In this document: positions 34,492 through 46,739 of the stretch, one piece after another
How positions within the stretch are numbered: the stretch's first letter is position 1
How the letters are laid out: every line of letters begins with the position of its first letter
Source: Otatea glauca
Lineage: Eukaryota; Streptophyta; Magnoliopsida; Poales; Poaceae
DNA: 64,000 nucleotides
Assembly (NCBI GenBank): GCA_036346275.1
Contig: CM070721.1
Coordinates: 54,337,869 to 54,401,868 of the forward strand
Reading direction: 5' to 3'
The notes under the pieces: model-generated
The model's database searches: none
Told to the model about the DNA's origin: nothing
Seen by the model: only the letters and a program-made list of their open reading frames with translations
Made by a program: the position numbers and the translations under genes

Positions 34492-35558
34492 TTGTGTGTT
34501 ACTTCAGACTTCAGAGTCGCCGAAATTACTAAAACCACACAGTAATTGAAGTCAGGCACTGTTCTCTGATAGTCTGATCCGTGCGGATCTCGGATAAAAT
34601 GACGGCGAAAAGCCTTAAATATAGTTCTCGATTCTTAACAAGCATTGAAGTATTTGGAAGAAGGCAAAAATTAAAATGAAAAATCTTTGCATATATTGGT
34701 TGTAGCATGTGTGTACAGCAGGGCTGCTAATTAGGGGAAGCAAATGAAACAGTATGGGTCCTTGGGCCACTGCAACAGTACACTTGATCATAAGATTCTC
34801 TCTGTATGGGAGGACCACTTGCCTGTAGTTTTCCAAGGCCAACTTCAAGGCATCAAATCTCTGTACTACAACTTTCTCTCTCTCTGTCCATCTCTCCCTA
34901 CTTCCATATACTTCTCCATATCCACTCGCTGAATTTGCCTGATGTAGCAAGGCCAAAATAAATGGAATTTGTTGGTGGCCTCCAAAGTCCAATTAAACTA
35001 ACTGCAGTTTCAGCCATATATATGCATACATATTTGTATGTTCAGTATTGTGCAAAAAGAAATGAAATTAAAGACATCGACTTTAAAGATTTGGTAAAAT
35101 TGTAATTAAGGGCATGCTGTCTCGTAGCACCTTTACTTTGATGGGGAGCAAGAAGATAGAAAGGAAAAGACCAAAGTTGGTTTTTTATGGCCAACTCTTT
35201 CTCCTTGACAACTCGTAGCCATAAGAAAAAAGAAGCAGCCTATTATCCATGTGCTTTCTGGTTGGGTGTAAAATTTCGTGATGCAATAATCTCATCTTGA
35301 CCATATATATCCACACTACAGAATTTTCCCTGTAAGATGGCCTTTTTAATTTGTTGGTTGTTCAGAGATTGTTGCATCCAATGCCCAATATTCTTCATTG
35401 GTGTGTGTGTGGAGCTAGCGTGTGTTGGTTCTTCACATTGGGAAGAACATGATGTTAGATGATGTTAGAGATAATCTTGACATGCATTGCTTAGTTTTAG
35501 CTTTAGAAGGTTTAAACTCTATAAGTTTTGTTTGAATCTGTTAAGATTAATTAGGAGT

Positions 35559-35973
35559 TCGGATTACTATCCAAGTTAGCATGTAATCTCTAGTATAAAT
35601 AGCAATGAAAAACCAGAAAAGGCTGAGCAGTTGCCTTGACTTAGCATGTAATCTCTATCCGAGGAGTCCTCTTGCCGCGCTTGTGCCTGGAGCGCTGTCT
35701 CGACTTTTCTTCGATTGGATCTTTTGGTGCCGCCCCGAGAGTCTCCTTCTCCCGAGGGCAGCGGCTTGATCTAAATCCTAGCCTCTGATACCAATTGTTG
35801 GAATAGAACACCAAAAATCTTTTGTTGGCCTACGCAACTGTTCAGCCTTTTCTGTTTTTTCGGATTGCTATCCAAGTTAGCATGTAATCTCTAGTATAAA
35901 TAGCAATGAAAAACCAGAAAAGACTGAGTAGTTGCGTAGGCCATCAAAAGATTTTTAGTGTTCCGTTCCAACA
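35559..35973 (-). mobile_element. TRIM-like LTR element: one complete 178-bp LTR, PBS, short interior, partial second LTR
   Basis: On the minus strand a 178-bp LTR (35973 to 35796) begins TGTTGGAACGGAACACT and ends ...GTGTTCTATTCCAACA. Two bases later comes TGGTATCAGAGG (35782-35793 on the plus strand as its complement), the primer-binding site for initiator tRNA-Met. A 147-bp interior without coding follows. Then comes a 76-bp partial LTR copy (35559-35634) matching 35860-35935. A very short LTR, a PBS and no genes fit a terminal-repeat retrotransposon in miniature. The second LTR is truncated at both sides. Confidence 0.75.
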
Positions 35974-36149
35974 CATGATTGAACTGTTGCACTGAAGATA
36001 TCCATGCTCGATTATACATATATAACCATAGATCATACGGAAATGATGGATCATAAATTCATAATATGGTGTGGTTGTTCGTTGCCGCAATGGCATTAAG
36101 CAACTGTCCTTAGAACACCGGTGTTTATGGTGATCCTGAGACGAGATGG

Positions 36150-36190
36150 GAAGCCATTTTTTTTTAAAGACGAGATGGGAAGCCATTGCT
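36150..36190. repeat. Short direct duplication
   Basis: AGACGAGATGGGAAGCCATT-type words occur twice, near 36140-36160 and 36168-36187, separated by a T/A run. The pattern looks like a small slippage or repair duplication. No element lies between the copies. Confidence 0.5.
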
Positions 36191-36789
36191 AAGCCGGCCA
36201 TGGGGTTACCATCAAACTCGACAACTAAACAGTTACTGCATCATTTCCATCTCCGACGTCGGCTTCATTTAGGTGTTTTTGTCCTGCGTGATTTTTTTCC
36301 ACATTTTTGGCATTTGACAAATATGGATCGACGCAAGCTAGGGCCTGATCGATGTATATTCGTATCCACAGCGATTAACGTCGCCGAGTACGAGAGCGAA
36401 AGTATTTATATTTTGGTCATTTATGTATACTCCGTGTACGGCTTAACCGGTCGCAGCATCCATCAAGAGGGGATTGCACTGCAGTGAATGTGACGCGCGC
36501 GAGTGCTTCGCATTGGTGTAAGGGTTCTTCTCTGAATTTATATCGCAACATGGCGTATCTGCCGTTACGAAGCAGCTGCAAGAAGAACAGTATCAACATT
36601 GAATTCGGGCCACGTAAAAGGAGAAAGAGGAGGAAAGGGACATTGATGGTTCAGTACCTGATTGAGAGAGGGCAGAAAAAGATTGTTTTTTAGAAATTTT
36701 ATTACATTAATATGGTGAGAAATAGAAATCAAATTTGATTTGTGAAGGGTATTCTTACTCGGTATACTTTACTACCGTAGAAAGTATAA

Positions 36790-37450
36790 ATAAAGAGCAC
36801 TTTTATGATGCACAATATTAAATATTAGCTGTCTATTCTATTTGATCTAACGGATCAGATTAGTTAGGATTTAATTATATATCCGCTGGTAGTATTGGTA
36901 GTAGAAATCATATGATAGTAGTATTGTAATTAGTCATTTTTTTAATTTTGAATGTATGTGTATTGTTTTGGTGTTTTTGTGTAAAATTCGAAACTGCTTC
37001 GTGGGCCGTGTAGGACAGAGCGTTCGATGTGTTAGTGTGAGGCCACGACGTCGTCACGAATCAGGCAGGAGGGTGCCAGCCGTGGCGTGGTCACAATCCT
37101 TAATGGCACCGACAGGAAGGCAGAGGCTGCGACGTTGACAGGACCAGACTGGCAGCGACGGTCAAAAAAAGAAGGGCAGCGATAACGAATAATGCAACAA
37201 AGGGCGGCAGTGGCGAAAAATGAAGGTCAACAATAACAATTAACGAGTAACGTAGTAAAGGATCAAAAATCCATAATACCACTGAGAAATGTACGGCTAG
37301 ATCCGATTTCTACTACCACTATTTGATTATTACCCATGTTATCCACCGTAAAATTGCTTATAAATAAATACTAGCTAATCTGATCGATTATGTCAAAAAG
37401 GATGAACGATCCGTATTAAATTTAATATATTGTAAAAGGGCTTTTTTTTT
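36790..37450. mobile_element. Long-inverted-repeat (MITE-like) element, ends uncertain
   Basis: Arms of about 70 bp or more are inverted and diverged: 36796-36866 (ending GATCAGATTAGTTAG) against 37376-37445 (starting CTAGCTAATCTGATC). A second exact inverted pair lies inside: GGTAGTAGAAATC at 36897-36909 and GATTTCTACTACC at 37303-37315. The middle (37000-37160) is GC-rich. I could not find a target duplication, so the superfamily is open (MULE-type long-TIR element or a snapback). Confidence 0.5.
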
Positions 37451-39901
37451 CTCCTTGACACATGGATTGAGTTGCAAAAGGGTAGTAATATGTATTACCT
37501 TCGAAATAGATGACGCTTTAGGAGGTTGGTTTTGCATTACAAATAGATTTTTTAGGTATGTTTTAAAGGCAATACTTTTATCCAAATACCTATATTCATT
37601 GCTTATCAGTAGTGTTTCCAGATAGATGCATATACAATCAATAGAGGCAAACTATGTCAACTGTCAAGTACTAAATTTTTAACTCCTTCCTTGTTCTGTG
37701 TGCACGAATCTAATAGAACAAATAACTAATTTAGATCGGAGGTACTAGCTAGAATTTTTTTCACCTATATATACATGTAGTCTTAGTTTTTTTTGGTACT
37801 AAACAACGGTTTCGAACATAATATACCGAAGAAATTAAACATGGCTCCTTTTATAAGCGCAGGTAATCTTGTGCAAACAAACAATTAGGTGCAATCATTA
37901 AAATTAAAAAAATTAATTTTCGGTTTGAGTAGTAAATCAGTATGAAAAATTACGAAGCAAATGATGATATCATCTAGCACCCTTTAAAATTTCGAGCACA
38001 AATTAACTCAAAATATGTTATAGAGAGAGAGAGCACGCGCACGAAAGCGAGCTGTGGTCAGGGAATAATAACATTTTTCTTACCATTTAACAGAATTTTG
38101 GCATTTTTATTACTCTCAACATAGAGTGAATCTGACCAATAAATTTTATACATATGTGTTGAGTAAATTGATAAGCGCGGGTACATTTGTTTTCGGAATT
38201 TTCATGTTGATTTAGCGCCAAACTGAAATGGTTGACGATTGCTCGTAATCGTTGGTTGCAGCCCAGAGGTGGGCACCTGGGCCGTGTCTGGGTGGGCCCA
38301 GCGGGCATGTCACAATCCAAGTCCGATCCGACACGTTAGATAGTCGTGTCGTGTCAGTTCGGTACGGTAGCTTGGGCCGTACCGGGCCCAAAAACGGGGC
38401 ACGACGGGCGGCACGACCCGACACGACCGTTTGGGTCGTGCCCATGCCGGCCCGGCACGGAGATGGCACGTCGGCACGGATGCGGCACGCCGGTCGGTAA
38501 CACGACCAGCGGCGATGGCGAGGCACTAGTCTTTGCCGCGCTCGTCTTCTCTGCCGCTTCGCCGCGCTGTCTCCTCTGCCGCGCCCGTCTTGGCCTCTGC
38601 GTGACGCGCCGCCGCGCCGGCGCCGAGCCGTGCCGTGCGTGCACGCACGCTCTTCTTGACCTCTGCGGTCGTGTCTTTGCCTCGGCCGCGCGCAAGACTT
38701 GTTCGGCCGTGCCGCGCCGCAGCGCCATGGCCGGCCAAGGAGGAGGCGGCGCCCGGCGAGTGAGGGGCGGCGGCGAGCCGAAGGGGAGAGGGAGGGACTA
38801 CAGCATGCGGGGAGGTCGAAGCGAGAGGGGAGAGATAGGGGCGGCGCGCGCGGGGAGGCTAGAACCGGAGGGGAGAGGGAGGGGCGGCGGCGCGGGGAGG
38901 CTGGAGGAGGGAGGGGCGGCGGCGCGAGTCGACAACGAAGCGGCCGCGGATGTCTCAAGGGAGAGAGAGGGTCACGACCGCGCGTGTTGGTGGGAGAGAG
39001 AGAAAAGGGAGGGAGGGAGGGGCGGGGGGGGGGGCTAGAGGGGCTTGGGCGCGACGTGGGTCTCGGCAGGACAGCGCGACCGACGCCGACCGAGAGAAAA
39101 GGGGGAGAGAGGGGCGCGAGAGAGAGAAAAAGTGGGGCACCATGCAGTCCGGGCGTGAGAAAAGAGAGGGGCGGGAGGGAGAGAGAGAAAAGATAGGGGG
39201 TAGGAGGGGGGAGAGAGAGAGACAAAAGAGAGGGGTGTTTGATAGTTTGAGTGACCACACGGGAAAAAGAAAGAAAATGGTGCAGACGCTTTTGATTTTT
39301 TGGAAGGTAGCTTGAGCTTTGTGTGTGCATGCATGCAACCACGTGATTTTGAATGGACACTCACACTTGAGGGAATCACGGGAAGAAAATCACGCGCCTG
39401 ATGAATTTTAAGTTTTGAACTCAAGGGAGACAATGATGTGATCGATCGATTATATCCCGCTCTCTTTAACGCGATTTTGAACGAACACACTCACACTCGA
39501 GGGAATCACAGGAAAGAGAGGTCGTGACAGAAAGACATAAAGCTGCTTTGTCATATTCGTCCCGCTTTTCAATTTTCATCATGAGCGAGTGTGTGGCCGC
39601 GCGTCATTTGAATTTATAACGACAGCGGAACAACGGTTATTTCGCTGGACACACCATAAAGACAGGGGACGGCTTGCATTAGTTCTGCACAACTCTCTCG
39701 CGCTCTCTTCTTGCCCATTTTTGCTTAAGCGCCCAGCACATTCTGCACATTACCACATCTCTCTCTAATTGCTTTCTTTTTTTGCTCTCTCGTCACGAAA
39801 TAAAATATTTCGCAGAGCAAGAGCAGGAGAGCACGCCCTCGCTCTCCAAGTCCCCCTCGTCAGGATCAAGAGATCGATCCATGCCAACTCTCCCCCAGCA
39901 T

Positions 39902-41386
39902 GGGAGACTACGGCATGGATGACCATCATCTGGATAGCACGCACGACATCGAGGATACCTCATACACTCCGGATGCACCGAGCTCGGATGACACTACCTC
40001 GGTGTATCCGGGATGGGCATCAGTATCCACACCGAACACGCAGTCCGACATATCGATGCAGCCAGCACGGGCATCCATATCCGGCACTTGACGCGCGTGG
40101 TGCTGGCAACATATGGACAGAACCGTCGAAATTGTGGATGGACATGAGGTAGTTTTATGCTGTTTGTAAGTACTATCATGCTAAACTATCTGCACATGCA
40201 TGTGGTGGTATAGTTCATCTGAAGAGACACGTGGAGAATTGCTTGAGGAGGATATCGGTCGGACGGAGGCCGGGCAAGGGCGTGCAGACATAGCTCAATT
40301 TCAACACCGACGGTTCGGTAAGCACATGGGTATACAATACTGATGTAGCTAGAGATGAAATTGCACGTTACATAGTTATGGAGGATCTTACGCTTCGATG
40401 GAACTCAACGTATACTATGCTAGAGCGGTGCAAAGGCTACGAGCAAATTATCACTGTCTTCGTCAATTGCAATAATGGTAAACCCTTGGTTTCTGAAGCG
40501 GATTGGGAAATTGCTAGTCATTTTCATAAATTTTTAGAATTTTTTTACAATGCAAGTAAACAATTATCCGGTGTATACTACCTAACTTCTTGCTTAGTCA
40601 TCGAGTGGCTTTGGCTTATTGATAATGCTTTTAAAGAAAATAGAGATAATTGTATTTTACGTCGCATTATAGAACCAATGGAGCAAAATTTTTTAAAATA
40701 TTTTCAAGCTATTCCACATCTGTACTGTTTTGCTACTATTTTGGATCATCGGAGAAAATTTCTTGACTTGCAGGGCGCCTTCGAGGGAATAGGTGAGGCA
40801 TTCGATCTTGATTTCTCCGAGGCCTATACTCATGTTTACAATGAGTTTTTCAGAGTTTTTGACAAATATTACGAGAAGTTTGGCACCAAAAGTGAAGCAC
40901 GAAGATCTACCTCAATAACGCAACAAGCACGAGGCAATTCGACCGCTTCAAACATGTGGAAGAAGCTGAAAGGCAAGTCGTCTAGTTCGTCTTCCGAATC
41001 ACCGAGCAGGTCGCAATGGAATCCACAGGTAGAGATCAATCACTACCTCGACACGCCTTTTGTGGAGACCGAGCTTGATATGGATGAGGAAAATCAACTC
41101 AGCTTACTCTTGTAGTGGAAGAATAACCAACATATTTACCTCGTGCTATCCCATTTCGCACGGGACGTACTTACGGCTCCGGTGTCCACTGTCTCGTCAG
41201 AATCCACTTTTCAGTTTGGTGAGGATGATACTTGAGTCAAAGAGGTCATCTCTCAGACCTGACAATGTTGAGGCAATTACATGCCTCAAAGACTGGGAGT
41301 GTGCAGATGAGAGGATACAACATCAGCCCGAGGATCTGGAGATCACAGAGGCGGTAGCCGACTTTGACAACCTCAACCTCGGGTAG
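39902..41386 (+). pseudogene. hAT transposase with internal deletion, frameshift and stop
   Basis: The order is as follows. An acidic N-terminal open stretch lies at 39902-40090. A BED-type zinc finger remnant (CKYYHAKLSAHACGG.VHLKRHVENC) lies at 40165-40249, with one Cys changed to Tyr. Next comes 'FNTDGSVSTWVYNTDVARDE...ARYIV', directly continuous with MEDLTLRWNSTYTMLERCKG from 40378. In intact relatives these two parts are separated by a few hundred residues containing catalytic positions, so a large in-frame deletion is inferred. The open frame runs to TAG at 41113. The dimerisation domain follows in that frame and the next (WKNNQHIYLVLSHFARDVLT...VRMILESKRSSLRPDNVEA), to 41386. It cannot be active. 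Confidence 0.88.
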
Positions 41387-41916
41387 TCTATATATACGTA
41401 GTTACTGTACTCTTTTCCTTACCGGGAGTACCCATACCAGGGTGTAAGGTTTTTAACGAGACAATAACTCTGTACATGTTCAAGATTTAATAAAATTTAC
41501 TTATTTTTCCCCATAGTTATGTCCATTGCTAGTAATATTAATATTTATGTCAATTGCCTCCATGTGATTGGAAATGAGTGCCCTGTACCTATTGTCTGTA
41601 GCATTGTGGCACACTAGCCAAGAAGCATGCATGCATGTGCCAACTTGTATGCTCGACTGCATGAGCAACATTTGCTTTGGGTGTTTGCTATTTGCCCCGT
41701 GAGATTCCTAGGCCAACATCAAAAAGCAAACAAAAGATTCATTTTTCGTTTTTTTTTCGCTACATGCAATGTAACATGAAATCAATACATCTTCATAAGG
41801 CGTATTTTTTGTACAATCAACTCCGTATGTCTTTGGGTTCTTTCCTCTTGTCGCAATAGTGTAAATGGGCCGAGCCAAGACCGGCACGGCACGAAGCGCA
41901 AATGGACCATACCTGG

Positions 41917-44900
41917 TGTAACAGCCTCAAAAATTATAAAATAAAGAAAAATGAAATAAAAATATTTTGTGTATTATTTTCGAAATTTCTGAAATTTTCT
42001 GGATTTTCTGTATATTCTTTTGGCTTTTCTTTAATGCAAGAAAGTGAAACAAAGAATATGGTAAATAGAAAATGTTAAAAATAAAAATGTTAATTCAACA
42101 AAAATTTACCAAAGTTTCTAAAAATATCTGAGGGCTCTCCTCAGCTTGCTTAAGTCGGTGGGTAAGCTGGATTAATAAAAATAACAATTAATCAAAGATA
42201 ATCATGAGTAAATATCTCAGGGTAAAATGGTAAAACAATTTGGTAAAAATATCTGTAAGTCATCCTGACCCAAAATGTTTATATTGCCGACATCAAAACA
42301 GTATCAACCTTTAGTAAAAATATCAAGAATTTACTAATTAATTTTATAATTTTAAAAATTCAAAAACAATGAACAAATAATCTGGAAAACAGTAATGTCA
42401 GAATTTTTAAAATTTAAATAGTAATAATTAAAGTCTGTAAATTTTACCGAAGGTGTATAATATCATTTAAAACTACCATAAAAAGTTTTATAAAATAATT
42501 ACTTCATTTAAATCGCAGATTAAAAGAAAAACCGAATGGGCAATGCAGCAACTGTTGCAATTTCAGAATTTTATAAAAATATGCATGCATCATAAAATAA
42601 CTAAAATTTTACTGGAGTATGGTAATTATCTTGCCGACTTCTGGTAAAATTTTTATAAAATTTTTCTTTGTTTTGACCATCAAAAAGCCCGTTTTTATCC
42701 CGTTCGGTCGTGAGCCTTCTCCAGAGTTCTTTTCTTGCCGTCGCTGACATGTGGGCCCGGGCTGTCAGCGAGCCAACTCAGCCGACAGCCACCGCCATCT
42801 GGCCCCCGCGTGGTAGCCTCTCGCCCGCGTTCTTCTTCTCCTCTCCCGCTCTCTCTCGCGAGAGGCAATGAGTCTCGGTTTTTCGCGCGACCTCCTCGCC
42901 CAACCGCCTTTGAGCCTCTATAAAACCCCCTCGTCTCGTCGCAGCCGACCTAGCTACCACCCTATGCCACCCATTCCGCCGCTACTTTGGTCGTCTTCCC
43001 CAATTCCGGCGAAAACCGCAAAGAGGGCAAAACACCGTATCTTCCTCTCCTCGCCATTTCGCCCCGAACCACTTCACCCGAAGCTTCCTTGAGCCTCCAG
43101 GAACCCGTCCCAAGCCTCGGCCGAAGCCCTTTCTTCCTCGGCGAGCTCCTCCGCCGCCACCCGCGCACGGTGAGAGCCCTCCTCCTTCATTCATTCTTCA
43201 AAGCGATTGATGAAATTGGTTCCTTGAGTCGCGCAGGTGCTCATCTGAGTGAAAATGAAGTTTGGTTAGCTCTAGTTTTGCGTCGCCGCCGCTCGGCCAT
43301 TGCCGCTGCTGCCCTCGCACGGTGGCGTGCCGCTGCAGAACCCCTCAGGCCACTGCGCCACCACCAAAGTGTGCGCACGGATGTCCTGAACCTCAGAGTG
43401 GAACCCATTCCACCCCGGAGGGCCTGCTCCGCCGTCGGCGAAGCTCATGAGAGCCGCCGCCCCTCGCCGGTGGAATCCGCCTTTCGATTGCCTCGGACCG
43501 CGCGCGCCGTCCACAGGTTCGCACGGATGCGCTGATGCTCGAGCGGAATCGATTCCGTCGCTCCGCTCTGTTCGCCGCCGGCGAAGCCGAGCCGCTATGC
43601 TCGCTCTGGTCACCGCCAGCGGGCGGGCTGTCGCCCCGCCGCGCGCTTGCGCTGTCTCTTGCGCCACGCCATCTGGGCGGCCGGTCGATCGCGTCTTGGC
43701 CGTCTTGATGTCGGCGACATGCGGACCCGCTGTCGACCTCGCGCGTCGCGCGGGCCCACGCGTCGACCCAGCAGCGTAGCCAGCGCTAGCCGCCGACGGT
43801 GGACCCGTTTGTCGGCCCTCGATGCGGTCTCGCCGAAATGGAAAGCGCATTTTCCCCGCGAAAGCGCTCTTTCCATTTTCGGCAGTTTTCTGATTTTCAG
43901 TGTTTATTCAAAACCTAGATATTCATTTAGCCATAACTTTTGAATCACTTAACCAAATTTGATGAAATAAATTTCTAAATTCATATAAAATTCAGTAGAT
44001 TCAGAATATGCAAAAAAATTTCAGAATTGAATTTTATTTGAAATCCGAATTCAAATTCAAAAGAAAGGTTAGAAATATACCATCCATGAAAATTTTGTAT
44101 ATGATCTCCAAATTTAGTAAAATAAATTTTATTAGAATCCTTGTAATCCCAGGAACTAGAATCTGTAAAAATACTTAGGGTTTGTTATAAGAAAATTTTA
44201 AGTTATTAAATGAGTGGTAAATAATGCTATAATGGTTTAAATAAACTAAATCTTTAAATTGTAAATGGGAACAAATAACTCATGTAATCATTCCTGAATT
44301 TGTGAAATCATTTTATTTGAATATTTCCATCTGATTTCTTTTTGGCCTTATCGAAATTTGGTATTTGTTATATGTCGCCATACGACGTGTAGAATCCGAC
44401 GAAATCGGTGTATTCGATTTAGCAGAGTTCAAGTCGAGGACACTCAACAAGGCAAGCAAACCCCTTTGATCATATTGATCCCAGTTTTATAAATGTTTTC
44501 ATTAAATGTTTCTTCGCATACTTTATTTTGTTAAAGTCTGCTATATTTGAGTAATGGTAATTGTACCAAGAGACTTATAGAACTTCCTTGATAAGTAGAA
44601 AATTGTGAACCTTGAAAACCCTAGAATAGCTTAGACAATATTTAATGTCAATCTGGGTTACTCACATTTAGTGAAATGCTTAGCCAAAGCTAAATGAAGA
44701 TAAAACTGTGAAATGATTAAAGACTTTGGACATGACATTTAAATGGGTATGACCATTTTTGTAGTTGGTATTTGGTTGGAAAATGAAAATAAAACTGGTT
44801 TAGATGCGGGCAATTATTGGCAATAGCCGGTTGTGCATGTCTTTGCACGTAGTGTAGGGTGGAGATTATTGCCCGTGTCGGATTAAGGACCGAACTATGA

Positions 44901-46012
44901 GTTGTTTTTAGGCTAAGAATATTCATACAACCACAAGTGCTGGTATGGGACAGCTCTAACTTATTAAGTTGTTTAAAACTAGCTTTGCACTTGGAAGGCC
45001 GGAGTAGTACGAGCTGTTTCTTAATGAATTGCTCGACGGGACGTCCACACCGAGGTGATCATGGATTAAACGTCTACCAATATAACGGTGTACACCATAC
45101 TGTGGGTAGTTCCATCATTTCTATGCTCTGAGTTCTTACACCACAGAATGGGTTTATCGTCACCGTGCTGGTGCAAAGTTAGGTTTAAATAATGTAACAG
45201 TTATAACATGACTCTCTGCGGCATACCAAAGGCAGTGTGCAAATATCGATTGCTCAAAGAGTCAGTCATGTCTTGTGGGGAAAGCTGTATACCTCTGCAG
45301 AGTGTAAAACTAATCGATTAGCCGTGTCCGCGGTCATGGACACTTGGTAAAGTCATCACATAGTTAACAGTTTTGCTTATTTTCATAAAAAGTGGTCTCT
45401 ACCACGTGTTGGTCATTTCCGCTGTGTGCGGAAGGAAATGGTGTTGAGTATGATCAGTTTACCCAAACATTCGTGATTTATTGATGCTTACAATCTATCA
45501 CTTTCAATATTAAATTGCTTTTATTTAAATTCCATTTTGCAATCTATTATTCTGTATTTACATTTCAAACCAGCTTTATGCAAATTAACCTTAATAGCCT
45601 TTCATTGGAATGGCCTGCATGTATTTTAGGATTTGCATAAGTCTTGCGAGTACGTAAGTACTCAACTTGCCAATGTTGATGTTTTTAGGTGAAGAAACAG
45701 ATTTCCCCGACGATTCTTACGTTGATGCAGGATACGGGGAATTTAACGATGAATTTATCTAAGGATTTTCCTTGTCGCTTGCTGTGGAACAATGGGTTAA
45801 AAAGGCATACTACAAGAAGTTGTCTCCACTGCAGTTTTACTTTTCGTATTGTAAAAATAATATGTAATCTTACTTCCGCTGTGTAATAAAGTTTGTGTAT
45901 GACTGTGATATCAATTTGTATTTGTGCGTACTAGCTACTGATCATGGGACTAGTACTGTATGCACATGGTATCTATTTTTGCTATTTATTTATCAAAAAT
46001 GGGGGCCTTACA
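41917..46012 (+). mobile_element. Solo LTR (about 4.1 kb) of a Gypsy-type retrotransposon, nested in the hAT element
   Basis: It starts TGTAACAGCCTCAAAA and ends GGGGGCCTTACA, so TGTAA...TTACA. The flanks CCTGG (41912-41916) and CTTGG (46013-46017) differ by one base and fit a 5-bp target duplication. No primer-binding site or gag-pol follows; the hAT sequence resumes at once, so this is a recombined solo LTR. It parallels the LTR at 58934-62975 over its whole length. A promoter is visible: TATAAAA at 42919-42925, followed by a 1-kb GC-rich transcribed region (42960-43880), then AT-rich sequence. Plus orientation is set by that TATA box and by the parallel LTR with a PBS. Confidence 0.88.
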
Positions 46013-46174
46013 CTTGGGCTTGCCGAAGACGAGCCGGGCCGGCACGACGGGCTATCACGGCCTGGCACGGTTCCGACCCGAAGCACGATAGACCCGTACT
46101 GGACCAGTCCAGCCTGACCCGACACCCCACCTCTAGTTGCACTAGATATCTCCCTATTTATATATAACTGCTTG

Positions 46175-46391
46175 CAGGGCCGGTCCTGAGGGGCAGGGTG
46201 GGCCGCCGCCCCGGGCCCCCAAAAGTCAAGGGCCTCCAGGTGTATAACAATCAGCATAGGTTAGCTATTGGCCTTGGCCCACCACAGTGATCAGACTATC
46301 CAGATTTCAGCAGTCCAAGAGGTAGACAAGTGTTCTATAGAAGTAATTTTTGTGCATCGAATATTAATTTCTTCAATGATGTGTGCTTATA

Positions 46392-46433
<42 letters not shown>

Positions 46434-46498
46434 GAGGTGGATGGGGACCTCCATATAAGTTTTCGCCCCGGGCCCCCAAAATGTCAGGACCGACCCTG
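46175..46498. mobile_element. 324-bp hAT MITE with perfect 8-bp TSD ACTGCTTG
   Basis: ACTGCTTG occurs exactly at 46167-46174 and 46499-46506. Between them the ends are CAGGGCCGGTCCTGA and TCAGGACCGACCCTG, inverted with one mismatch. GCCCCGGGCCCCCAAAA is repeated in direct orientation just inside both ends. An (AT)n microsatellite fills 46396-46430. No coding sequence is present. It inserted about 30 bp right of the larger hAT element. Confidence 0.92.
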
Positions 46499-46739
46499 AC
46501 TGCTTGCTTATACCTACATAGTGGTACGTACGTAACTCTGACGCGGTAAAATAAACGACAATGAAAATTATACCATCTTTTCTCATGTGTTATTTAGTGC
46601 ACTTCAGCTACTAGGACAGAAAGCTTCGACGCATCAACTCCACACGTGTATCAAAATCACAACCAAATAACAAGTGGCTATCTTCTACACATCAAGGGCT
46701 AAAAATGCTTTTGATCGACATACATATCCTAGAGAGCAG

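Larger units (their letters stand above)
31581..35440. other. Intergenic region without a supported gene
   Basis: A GC-rich patch (31780-32030) is followed by mixed-composition DNA with many ATCGATCGAT and GCTAGCTAG words (32050-34210). Open frames here are short, lack recognisable domains and overlap on both strands. Small inverted repeats occur at 33340-33382, 33502-33547 and 34426-34491. I see no tRNA, no known miRNA and no transposon ends. A cis-regulatory or non-coding-RNA role is possible but not shown. Confidence 0.5.
38264..46135 (+). mobile_element. hAT transposon interrupted by a solo LTR
   Basis: The left end is CAGAGGTGGGCACCTGGGCC and the right end ...CCCCACCTCTA, an imperfect inverted pair of the TAGRGGTGGGCA class. 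Both ends carry dense subterminal words such as GGCACGG, CGTGCCGG and GGGCCGTGCC (38270-38510 and 41870-41915 plus 46015-46130). The flanks GTTGCAGC (left) and GTTGCACT (right) agree in 6 of 8 positions as an aged target duplication. A degenerate hAT transposase lies at 39.9-41.4 kb. Without the solo LTR (41917-46012) the element is about 3.8 kb. The region 38520-39240 is GC- then GA-rich noncoding DNA. Confidence 0.82.

Noticed and set aside
34615..34992. A 125-codon minus-strand open frame (MDFGGHQQIPF...)
   Set aside because: It has no recognisable domain, no good promoter or splice context and compositional runs; I cannot support it as a gene, though transcript data could change this.
38212..39360. 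A 382-codon open frame on the minus strand and overlapping 230- and 165-codon frames on the plus strand
   Set aside because: The region is GC- and then GA/CT-rich noncoding DNA of a hAT element; open frames on both strands at once reflect composition, and no domain is visible.
42987..43535. An open frame in the solo LTR (182 codons) with a counterpart in LTR 3 (60160-60843), suggesting an LTR-encoded protein
   Set aside because: Between the two copies most base changes alter the amino acid (for example E/G, L/P, V/A, N/S in the shared 75 residues), and the C-terminal parts diverge by frameshift. This is the pattern of neutral GC-rich leader DNA.
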